Source: Hymenolepis diminuta (taxonomy: Eukaryota; Platyhelminthes; Cestoda; Cyclophyllidea; Hymenolepididae). From it: 64,000 bases of DNA. The DNA lies in the NCBI GenBank assembly GCA_900708905.1, contig CAADRB010000006.1, positions 3,032,456 through 3,096,455 of the forward strand, in the 5' to 3' direction. The position numbers were made by a program, and so were the translations under genes. Each line of letters begins with the position of its first letter. Position 1 is the stretch's first letter. A model generated the notes under the pieces. That model was not told the origin of the DNA. It did no database searches and saw only the letters and a list, made by a program, of their open reading frames with translations. Below are positions 1 to 12,100 of the stretch, one piece after another.

Positions 1-3000
1 TAATGTTTCAAAGCAGTTGAAATCGGATAACAAAAAATCCAACAAATGATAGAGGGCGGGGGAGCTAAAAAGATGCTGAGAGTAACTTCAAAGAATCATC
101 GGGTCTTACTTCATTTTATAAATGGGCATTTCATGTTAATAAACTCCATTTCCATGAACTGTAACCCGAATTGCAGCAAATGCTTGTCTACGATGTTCGG
201 AGCTTATCGATCGGTTTTTTGACCACTATGGTTGATCCTGCCACTTCAACACATTTTTTCTTCCAGTAGTTGAGAAAGCAGAATGATCTCTCTGATAGTC
301 GGCAGCCTACGGTCTTTAAAAAGCAAGGAAGAGAGAGAGAGAAAAACATGCTACCTCAACATTTTTTAACATTCTAGAACAAAGAGATGGTAAATTTGTA
401 AAGCAAAGATGGTTTGACATTGCAAAGTCCTATGGATTTTACCGAAATTGAACATTAATTCACTGAAAATAAAAGCTCCAGATAATTTATTGTCAGTGGA
501 TACGTTCCAAAAGCTTCAATTTTTAAAATTGGTTTTAAACTCGACATGATTTACCGCAAAGATAAAAAAAGCAATTTCAAAGTGCACGGATATATAAATA
601 TAACGGAATTGAAATCGATTTGAAAGTTAAAAAGATCTCCGACATTTAAACTTCCTAATTTGAAAATTATAGAACGAGTAATAAACGTTCATCTTGAGTG
701 GATACAGCTTATGAAACTCAACTAACTTAGAAGTTTTAGCCCTCTCATCTGCATTACGTTAAGACTGTATGCTGGAAAGTGTTAGCGTCTTGAAAAAATG
801 CAACATACACTTAGTTAACATTGAGTTATAAATGAATGACAGTTTCTTAGTCATCTGAGTTTGCATTCAAACAGATCAATGATAGCAGGAGTCGGCATAA
901 ATCAGCAAGATTTTATCGCCGGGTCTATCATATTCATGGGAGATTCGGTAAGTCGTCAAGCACAATACTCCCGCTTTCAGTCTCCCAATCGCCATCCTTT
1001 TACTTCTGGACCTTCGGAGGAAATCACTACTGTTTCGAGCTATTCACATGGTCTTTGTCGAACTCAGACTTTCAAAGTCCAGATTTGCACATTGCTTCTA
1101 ATCAGCTCTCTTTTCTGTAACTCTTGCAACTAAGTCGTCCTCTGTATCTGTAGCCCTTACCACTTCCGGCTTCTGTTTGCTGTATCCCAACTAATTTTAG
1201 AGTCGTTTATGCTTTCTTTTTTCCCTATCAGTCACTTCTCGTTAAAGCTATATTGTTACTCTTTTTAACTATATGTATAGTGATCTTTGTATTTATACTG
1301 CAACAGACGTGAAGGAGGTATTTAGTGGAACCAATCTGTCTTAACGTTATGCATTAATTTCTGTAGCCCCATTTTCCTGTTTTTTGACTCCGAGCTTTTG
1401 TATGATCCACATAACGTTATCCTTCATCAATATTATCTGTCAAACCGGACCTGACCCCAATCTGAGGCCTGCTCTCATTCGACTATATTCACCTAAATGT
1501 TATTTGGACATTTGAAATAGAATTCATACCTTTCTATTATTTTGCTCCATATTCAAATGTACGGTTCTAATTCTCGCTATAGCAGCTTTATACGTCCAAA
1601 TCTTGTTTTATGTCAACTTGTCAAGGATTGAAAAATACTTGAATTTGTCGAAAAGACGATAAGTACGTTTTCATGCACAAAAATGCAATTTCGATTCCAA
1701 TCCATCAGTGAGGCGGACGACACTATAATTACTTTACTTGCAATTCATGGATTGATTTATTATATTCGATCACGTAGATCTTAAAAGTTGGTCACCACTG
1801 GTGATTGGATCATTCTTCAAACAGCCAATTATAGCTCAGGATGACGGGTAAGTAATGGAAAATGTAAAAAAGCATTGTTTTGAAGTTAGTGCAAATACAC
1901 ATTTCTAAATGAACCGCTATAAATATTAGCACGAAGTAAATACACCTTTAAGTTAATTCAATTATCCATAACTGGTGACTCAAAATATCTACATTTGTGA
2001 TTTAACTCAATAAAATCGATTTACATTTTCCTTTTGAGGCACCCAACCTCAAGGTAGTTCGCACACGAAGGGCTTGAAATGTTGTTACCAATCTTGAGAT
2101 GAAAAATGACATACCTATGCTCTAGAAAAGAAAAGTTCTCTCCAAAAAGGCTAAAGACCTTGAATGCTCAATACTATTACAGACTTAAGCTATATCAGCT
2201 GAATGGCATATTTAACAATAACATTTGGAGTACCACCAGTATATCTTCATAGAACTTTTGAAAAAAATGCTTTTCTGGTTTTCGTAGTGTTTTGAAGTAT
2301 ATTGGAGGCAAATGATGGTATTTTGCATTTTTCTGCTAAATTTCACTTATTGCAGCATAAGAATTACCAAAATACCAAGAAATATAATACGTGTCCAGAA
2401 CTGAATGACACAGGAATATATTTAATTACAGGATAACCAATAAGATTGGATAATACTACAGTTTCATACGCACATACACAGGGATTCTCGTACCACACGT
2501 ACTTACGTACTCCGATTATCAAGGTATGATATCTCTTTATATGAGAATGCAACGAAGTCCTTGTGTGGCCATTAAGAATGTGACCAAGCACGGGTAGGGA
2601 TGAGACGCGAGGAAGGAAGGCAGTCACATGATGGGTAGTCACTCAGAAGGATTGAAATCACCATATCATTTCATGTAGAACAATCGAATATGACAGAAAT
2701 GGAGTTGGACGTATGAAACAGAAAGAACAGAATAACACTTTAACTACAGTCTTGAATAATACAGACAATTTACCCGAAATAGAGTAAAAAAATGCTATCT
2801 TGATACTTTAATGAACAAGAGAAGTCTATTGTAGCTCAAAACCTAACCAATTCAGTTCCAGATACTCAAGCTGAAAAGCCAAGTCTCGGAAAGGTCCACG
2901 TTAGAACTCTAAATTAATAAGTAAACTTATATATTTACTTATCCAAATAGTGTCATGCATGCTGAAATGACAAATAAACCTTTTGCCATTTATTAGGACT

Positions 3001-3003
3001 TAC
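1..3003 (-). other. Partial intron 8 of the TRPC gene
   Basis: No coding exon was recognised here. I looked on the minus strand for the expected S5/pore exon and did not see it. The left end (about 10-300) holds a copy of repeat R1. The rest is AT-rich unique-looking sequence with only short chance open frames. Confidence 0.6.
10..300 (+). repeat. Interspersed repeat R1, copy 1
   Basis: This aligns with 25910-26230 and 63545-63800. Shared landmarks are GAAATCGG(T/A)TAAC near the start, a GATACTGAGAG-like segment, a TCAAAG segment, AAATGGGCA(G/T)T, a CTGAACTGCAGC-like segment, and TTCTTCCA(G/A)TA(G/A)TTGAGAA at the end (compare with copy 2). The class is unknown and no coding capacity is seen. 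The copy may continue to the left of the window. Confidence 0.6.
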
Positions 3004-3188
3004 CAAGAAAAAGAGAGCCATGAATCGAATAATATCGTTGATCATTCTAGCAAGAGAGATTTGAAGAGGGCCAAGAAGTTCCCAGGCAGGCATGAGGTAA
3101 CTCACTCTTGCAAATGAAAGCACATTTGCCAGAGCAAAGAGACAGTCCGATATGTACTCTGGATCATCCGGAGCCCACCAAAGTCGAC
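3004..3188 (-). CDS. TRPC exon 8: S4, S4-S5 linker, start of S5
   Basis: This exon encodes the last two bases of codon 808 and residues 809-869. S4 is near 820-840 (ISDCLFALANVLSFARVSYL). It is followed by a very conserved S4-S5 linker with GPLQISLARMINDIIRFM (847-864), equivalent to GPLQISLGRTVKDIFKFM in vertebrate TRPCs, and then the first residues of S5. Acceptor CTTTCAG|GTC is phase 1 and donor TTG|GTAAGT is phase 0. The next exon should encode the rest of S5 and the pore. I did not find it in 1-3003. Confidence 0.94.
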
Positions 3189-6100
3189 CTGAAAGTTCAG
3201 AGATGAAAATAACTTGAAGTCTTATTTCGGAATAAAGAAAAAATTTTTTCGTAAATTCTAGTTGGTTCTGTTTTGTTAAGGACATGAAGACTACTTAAGA
3301 TCATTCTGCTTTTTTGACTGTTGGATAAAAATACAAATCAAACATTTTGATTAACCAAACGTACAACAGAAATTTGATTTCTTAGATCAATAATTCTTGG
3401 AATGATTCATGATATTTGAATTTCGAATGGTAAACTACGGATTAGGAAAATATTATTCAGTCAGAATCCAAAAATCAAACACCTTCGATTCTCTGGCCTT
3501 ATTCTCAATATTTTTGTATTATCTTCCCCTTATTTCGTACTGAATTCTGATTTTTTGTTGGTTTCCTGTGACAATTAGTAAGATATCTGGGGTAGACGAT
3601 TGACTATTATCTGTTCGTAATGCTTCAAATGTCACATGTATGTCAAATTCGTAGAATTAGATGCGATATAGAGCCATGCATTTCAATTTTGCTTGAATAA
3701 TAAATATTTGATTGATTAATTTCTTGTAATATAACTTAAATTTTACAATCTTTGCAGTCCTATAAAAAAATTAAAAATTCTGATATCTGTACTTGCATAT
3801 ACGCGATTTTGTGAACTGAAAACTGACATGGTAACTGATACATTTTACTACAGATAGCACGTACGGATAGTATATTAAATAAAATTAGATGGAAAGACCG
3901 AATGTAAGAAATTACGCTCGATTTTGTAAAATGCTAGTACAAAGCACAGTGGTACTTTTAAAAATACGATTGAAGTTGAAATAGTAATTTGAGTTTAAGT
4001 CATCAAAAAAATCTGGAGCTCTCTGGAAATTACAATTTCTAAATATCTGGCGTTAATTTGCTAGAAAGGATAGCGCAATAAAGTCCTAAAACATTTTAGG
4101 ATCCGTTAATACTAATTTTCTTGGATGCGACCTTGGTTCTGTATCTTGTTCCCTCCTTAACTATTAACTTAATTTGCTTATCGATTTGAATCAGTTTCCT
4201 ATCTCTTTCAATTTGCCTGGTGTATAATTTGTCGCATGTTAACTAACGTCCACACTTTTAGCTTTTCTCTGCAATTTAGTCGCCTCTTTATCTGGTAACG
4301 TAAGGCTATCAACATCTTTCCATTCTCCCCTAATATAACTTTCATTTTATTAACAAAAGTGACTATTTGATGTTTGATTTGCAAATAGAAATTGGGTATA
4401 AATATGTATGGCTTTAAACATTACAGTTACTAATGAGAGACGTAGACAAAATAAAAAGATTTCTTTCTTTAAACTTTCAGTTTTCCTTGGAGCTCAGGTT
4501 GCAGTTTGCTCCACTTTGTTGTTAACAACTGCAGGAAACTTGAGGAATTAACTTTTGTTGGAGAATAGTTTTCAAAATATGTGGGAGACAAATGAACTGA
4601 CTTCCATAAACAGAGATTCAATTTATTTCATTGCTACCTATCTCAAAATTCAGCTCTAATTTGCTTGGTGTCAGAAGAAAGCTAACATCTGAAATTGCGT
4701 GAGCACGTCGTATGAATAATCTACCAAAGTCCTTGCATTTTCCTTTTTTATGGCGTTAGAGTACAAATTACAATGAGTGACAAAAATACCATTTCTTACC
4801 CTCTTTGTAGGGCAGTCCGTTTATGCGTAATGTTAGTATGCATTGTAGGCAGATGGAGATCTTTATTTTTTTCTCTACGGTTCAGATTGTTTGCATTTTT
4901 CCATGTTTTAGAGTATCTGTTGCACTTAACTACCAGAACTGCACATCACCTCGAAAATTCATCAATGGCAGACTAGCAATATTATCTATAGTAGCACTAA
5001 GCTAGTCTAGATGCCCTTTAGTTTAATAAGACTTAGAGCATCGCATTTTTTCATTTACGTTCGATTGAGCGTCTTTTTGTTTAACTTGAATAAAACGTCA
5101 CAGATCTAGCAGTTAGAAGATATTCTACTGGCGATTATCATAGACGTTTGAATGACTAACAACGTTAGGCTACACATTATAAGCCAAGTGAGTAGTTTTT
5201 GAAATGAATATATAAATTTAGAGTCAGGCAGGAAGACTATAAACGCTTTCATTGGACTGAGGGATCACTCCTTATATGGTGACCGGTAATGTCTGAGAAC
5301 CTTGAGTCAGAATAAAATTTTGGTAAAATTTTCCCGTGTAGCTGAACCTTAGCCCCAAATATTTGGCTTGAATAACTGTACAAACGTTTGTTAGGTTATT
5401 GGTTGCTTTAACTGCACCCATGAGATGGTTAATGTTATGTTGAATAATGACAAAACATCATTTTAGAAAAGAAAATGTGGTGGTTATTAATATTTTTAAA
5501 ATAATATTAGGTTTCAGGAACATATTCTGAAGTTCTATTTATTGAAATTTCACTTCACTCAACTCTAGCCGTTTCTCTGTTTTGATATGAATTAAAAAAT
5601 AAATTATTGAAGGTTCACGTCGCCAACCATAATGACGGTATAAAAGAAGAGAGGATAATTTGCCGAAAATTTGCTAGATAAGCAGTAATACGGAACATAA
5701 TTATAGTTAGGAGACAATAGAGCAGCAATATACAACTATTTGGTGGATACAAGTGCGGTTTTTTGTGATTCCACTTGGCACGGGTTAACAGACGATCCAT
5801 AATAACTTTCTGAACAGCTTAGAAAGAATTCTAAAACATATTATGTTTTCTACAATTAAGAACGGAAAACATCTTACAAATTTAGGTGACAGGGATAAAT
5901 ATGATGAGCGATACATCACATTAATTAGTGTGCTTAATCAACTTCATCATTTTAAGTACAAATTGGTCTTGTGGCGTTTGATATGTTCGGCATGTGCATT
6001 ACCGCTATGTCATCAATTGAGTAATGGAGCAATCCATTAACGTGCTTAAATACCAAAGTGATTTAAAGGTAAAACTTGCCAAGGGTGGGCGGGAGAGTTT

Positions 6101-9100
6101 TTACGATACCATGCGTCTACATAAGAGAAGTATAAAAAATTTTTTAACCATCAAATGGCCTGATATTTAAGGCAAATGGAAGAAAAATATGGCATTTAAC
6201 CTACCCAAAATAGCTAATGTCATCAGAGGAATTTCGATTTTTCATTTAATAAGCCACTTGATAGTGATTTACGCTTCAATTTACACCATAAAAACACCTC
6301 GTTAATGGGAAGTAATGCCTGAATGGCGTTTTCCGGTTAAGTAAAATATGCAGTTCAGCGTTTTTTTCAAGTTACTGGCCTGCGGAACTGTTTTTCCGCG
6401 GAAGTAAGGGATATATTTCGCGACCATCCAATCACATTTGGACTAATTAAATTGTTAATTTATTAGTTGCTATAGTTTTCCGGTGAAATTATATTTAATT
6501 TTTTTGCCTTTTGTTCCATTTTTTTCTCTTTACTCCATTCATATATAAATCTAAATTTAAGAAAATATTTCTCCAGATATCTAAACCAAACCGAAGATTT
6601 TGTTTTTTTTATTTTTACGTCTATCAATTTTTTGTATGAATTCGCATTATTTGTGGAATATAAACTATAAAAGGAAATAATAAACTATATATCAAAATTT
6701 ATTATACGTACATCCGCGAAGCCAATAGGCAGTGTGATTAGAGAGTAATTGGTTTCTATAGGCAACGTAATTGTGTTGAGGATCGGCCTCCATATTAGCA
6801 TCAAATATATCTCTGCCATCTGACATAATTGAACTGGCATTTTGGAGCAAAGTCAGTGCATATTTGAGCTGGTAATTGAAGATTTTCTCTGTTGCCTGGA
6901 CTCGTAGGTCGACAAAGATTCGCAGCGCAAAAGCTCCTAGATAGAGTGACACGGATGCCCAGTCCATGATGTTGTAATAACTTCGAAAGTAATCTCGTAG
7001 ACCGTAGTGGTAGACCTGCTTACATTCACCGAAAAATTGGCCTGAAGGGTAAAAGTAATAATAATTTTTACAATGGTGGCTATTATGGAAAGAGTAGGGT
7101 TAAAGAAAGAAACTGTCAATGGATTTTTGATAGGAATATTGCATTAATTCTCTGATTTTTCCAAGTTTGAAAGGTTCTGTATTAAGAGGAAATGCTGCAT
7201 CTTTTATCACCACTTATCAATAAAGTTTATCAAATTTTTGCTTTCTCAGGAAGTAGGATTCATTTAATGGATAGATTTTGCACACTTACAAACGATTTTG
7301 TGAAAGAAAGTTCAATCACTCTGCATGTTGTATGCCCATGATATCCGGGAGTTCAGAGTTGAACCACATGTTAAACTTCGAGACTCAGCGAACTTAGTAT
7401 AACTGACTCTTCTCCCGCCGTTATTTCTCGCATGTCAACCCAGATATCTCTAATTGTCACAATATGATGTGATCTGGCCAAGACGAGTTGTCTCTGGGTC
7501 TTCTGTGCATATCTACCTATTACAGTATAAAATTAGCATTTTGGTTTATCCTATATAATTTATTTGACTGGTTCCAATACTCAAATCCTTTTCATTAATA
7601 TGGAGCATCAGACTCATTTTACGTACAACTAACACCTATTTTAGAAGAAATTGCATTATAATATGTTCAGAACTTCCTTCCTGTCAAAGTACTTGCTTAG
7701 TTGCGACCACAGACCTAACGAGAAAAAACTACTGAAATTGTATTTAGGGCACCAAAGTATTCGAATTTTTTCCTGGAACTCAGATTCTGGAAAAAATGCA
7801 GTATTTAACATCCAATTAATAGTAACTTACTATTTGTTTCAACGTCTGATATATGGGACTCAGGTTTATGAGGATTGGTTAGCCATTTAATCAGGAGACT
7901 TAATATATCCCTACACCGAAGTAAAGCTAATTTCATAATATGGCAGAGATTTTCCCTTTAAAATTTAGTGATTCTAAAGCAAAAAGTTACGATGGACCTT
8001 CCTGAATGGGATGACCGAAGTTTAAGTAGAACCGCTTGTAAGTTAATCAATTGGTAATGAATGGAGGGAGGAGAGGAAGGAGGAAGGAGTAGTAAGAGGA
8101 ATTGGGAAGAAAGAACAGATTGAGGGAAACTAGGACTGTGCTAGACAGGCAAAATAAGATAATGATAAGGCTATTGGCCGATTTCGCGTTCATTGTTCTT
8201 TGAACAATCGGACAGTTAGAGAAGAGACAAAATTCAGTAGTTGCTCAATAAATGGAGAACACGAATAGTCATATTGGGCAAAGTGCGTAGGTACTACAAA
8301 CATCTCAATTTACCAGATCGAAAACACTGCTACAAGAGCTACAATGTTTTGATCTGTCATTTCTTGATTCTCTATATTCACTAGTACTACTAGTAACTGA
8401 GATGTACACAGTATTAAGCTACTAAGTTCAAAGCCTGACATGGCTGAATGTCGGATCAGGAGACGCTTAATTATTCTCACCAACGTATTCAAAGTAAAAA
8501 ATTCAGAAGAAAAAATCTATTGGGTACATGCAGTGTGAGCGCGTGTATTAACAGGACAGGTTATCCTAGTTAAACTAGGCGGCTTATTGAAAGAAGTGGA
8601 TACATTGGGAATGACCTCAGTCCTATAACTAAGTTGAGATACAAATATCCTCAATAAGAAAAAAAAGAAACCATTGTAAATATATCATTTTCGACCCAGT
8701 ATCAATGAACAAAAGGTAACAAAGTATATTAAGAATGCCTGATTTTGGAAAAGTAGGTGCCATCGCCATTGAATTTTGGGGCGGTACGATTAGATAGGGC
8801 AAATTATGACAAGAAATAAAATCTTCTCAGTTCGAGAGCCAACTGCAAATATATCTTGCGCATTAATAAAAACTCTTGGCGGCTTGGAAACTCAGAAACT
8901 CATAGATTTTTTAACTGAAAAATACTGACTACTCTGCAAAACCTTCAATGAATACAGCTACATTAATGGTAATTCATCTAAATCTAATCAAATCCATCCA
9001 GCGGGTTTGTATTTTATTCCAATCCAAATAGTTGCTCAAATGCAAACATATTCAAGTGTATAATTAAAAATATTCTAACAAATGTGAGTGCTGGATTCTT

Positions 9101-12100
9101 TCAGTGAATAAGATTAAAATAAAACCCATTTAAAAGGAAATTTTAATTCTCCAAAGAGTGATTGGTTTATCCACAAGACGATTGATTAGAGATGTAGTAG
9201 GATCGATTGAGTGGGAAAGATGGAATATCATTGCACTATGAAGGCTTTTACAATTATCCTATTTCTTTATCCTCTAACTCCAGACGACCGATTAACACTA
9301 GTGACCAAACTGATAAAAAAATCTTTTTCTAATTTTCATAAATCAATTGCGTCTTTCACATGGCAATCAACAACAGCTACGCGCCATCAGTGTGTCTTAG
9401 AATACCTATTCCCCTTTTTCATTCAGTCAAGCGACAGTAACCACAACTTCTCCTCAGTGAGAATGAAAATTACCAAAATCACCGAACAAATTGATTTTAC
9501 TGCATATCGGGGTAGAAACTAATGTTTGCACCCATCTGGACGTCATTTTTTATCACTGCCACCCCGTTGCTTCTACGGCTCATTTATACCCCCTTGGCAC
9601 AGACATCCTATATTTAATGCATATATCCACAGGCACAAACCATTCCCTCCCTCGTGATTCCTTTTCCTATCTCAATAAACCCTACTCACCAAAGTCTTGT
9701 TTCCTCTCCCTATGCTGCTGTCTTAGTGAAAAATGATAGAAAATAGACGGTAGGAAATAAAGAATAGTTATAGAAAATCAAGTACCTTAGCTGCTTGTCA
9801 TTTTTCTAAATATGAAGGGCGAATCCAGTAAGGAGTGTTATGAAATGTGGGACATTAAAGATAAGTACAAACAAATAAGAATGGGATAAATTATTAAACG
9901 GTTATGTACCCGATAGTTAAAAAGCAGGTTTATGTAAAGGTGCTCGGATCCTTCAGTGTTAAAAATAGTATCCTAGTATTCTCACATCATTAAGTAGATA
10001 GCGTTGACACAATGCACATTCTCTGCTTTAAAACGGAAATAAGTTTTAACAAATCTCCAATCTCTTCAGTATAGTTATACCTTTAATTCAAGGAATGATT
10101 AAATAATCAGCCTGTTTACTATGAAAAGTGTTTTCTAAAATCTACCTCAATTCACTCTAATTATGTGCTCTTTCTTCCTAATAATTAACCCATTAAATAC
10201 GATATCACCAATAAGCAAAAAAATTATCAGGATCCATTAATAATAATGGAATATTTTGAAATTACTAAAAGCTGTTTAGCAGTTTAAAAAAATTAGTTAA
10301 CTAAACGATAGTAAGTAGGTAAATTACAGATCCATAATTTGTCAGGTTAAAAATAAGCCACTTTGTCCATGATTTTTAAAGCAATTGATCTCAAATTAAA
10401 TCTGCATTAAGTTATTAATAATTTACACAAATCCCTACTCTCTATATTATATTAGATAACCATAATTTTCCATTCGGATCAAGCATTCCTTCAAAAATTT
10501 CCCAAACCCACTAAGAGAATTGTTCAGAATACTTGACTTGGATAGGAGGGTATCCTAGTGTCAATCTTATGAGAAACACGCTACCCATCACCTCCACTGT
10601 TGCCTAGAATTAACCAGTGTGGTTGTCCGCCCACATCACACTGACCATTGGGCCAACGCACTCTTTCAAGAGCACTTATTTGTCCCTTCATTAGAAATTA
10701 GTAATATCGGCATTTTTAATGAATTTATGTCTTACCTACGGTTAGGTGTTTAGACATTTCTCTGTTTGCTACTCATTCAATATTTAGTTTCATTCTTTTT
10801 AATTTATAACCCATTCATCGACCATAAGGTATTTTATCAACTTTTTCCGTTTTCTGACTCCCAAGTTTTGAACTTTAATCTGCTACTTGGCCACTCCTGC
10901 AAATTAATATTGGTCAATTTCCATGTGTTTTATCCAAGGACTGGTTTCAACAAATGCACTTTCCTTTTTCTGTCTCGTGATAACGAAGTTCGTTAAAGTC
11001 AGTCTCAGAATTCGCTTAGCATATCTTCTCCATTATACACTGGTTAGCTCTAAGCTCTAGCCTTCTCTCAAATGTTTTTCAAGTCCTTCAATGAAAGTGT
11101 TAAGTGTGAAAGTGCACTTGGAAAGAGAGAAGGCATCCCTAGGGCCATTCTGACTAGAAATCAGCATTAAAAAATCCGTTGAAGAGTGCCACATCCATAT
11201 CATTGGTTATGAACAGATAAACCTCGTGAACTCTGTCATAGCGGACGGTCGTATTGGTCACACGGGGATTAATTTTTTCCCTAGGCCTTGCTGTGGCTAC
11301 TGGATAAAATTAATTGCAATTTCACACATTTTTCCAGACAGTAATCGTCGCCTGTTGGCGAAATATGTGGTAAACTGCCTCAATCATAAAAGAAGAACGA
11401 TTATTATCCTCCCTTTGAGAATGGAGAATGTTGTTAGGAATTAAAGCTGAGAGCCTTTCTTCAGCTTGAATTCCAGCAAAATTCCATTATTTACTAAATT
11501 ATTTTCCAAATATTTGAGATTAATTTTAAATTAATCTGGTTATGATCACGTAGAACAAATTTGGATAAATCAACTTCCTATTTAGTTTGAAAACTGTAAA
11601 TCTCAACTAAAATTTTTTACAGCATTGTTCTGAATGGCGCTACCATCCAAGCTATAAATTTGGTCTATTTCTGCAATGGAAATGGTTTGTGAAATGCGTT
11701 AATGAAGGCACGAGTGAATACAAACCATTGCACATAAAAATTTAAATGTAGTCTGATTGTCTTCAGTGAGGAGTCTTCCCGAATCTCATTGACCTCAGTC
11801 TATCCATTTAAAGACCAAATATTCATTATATCCAAATTTGACCCAGAATCCGGATACGACGATTGTAACCAGCTCTCTTCTCCCCATCGGTTTCATGTGT
11901 GCTTCCTAAAGACTGTCTGAATATCTGAACGATCATGACCTGTCATTAATCGATAAACTCAGATGAATTTTTGGAATATTCTAAGTTCATAAGAATTAAC
12001 TCTTAAGCCCATTTGGAAATGCCTATTCTAAAATTCATCCTAATATGAAGCATCACAGTTCTCCGGATGAAAAATTTGATTTCTGTCACCGCCTTTATCA

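Noticed and set aside
4670..4730. Short similarity to 21530-21575 (CTAACAT(C/T)TGAAATTGCG)
   Set aside because: About 40-50 bp of likeness with no extension found on either side. Too short to define a repeat family.
9211..9522. 103-codon plus-strand frame
   Set aside because: It has no recognisable domain or conserved start context and lies in intron 6 antisense to the gene; most likely chance.
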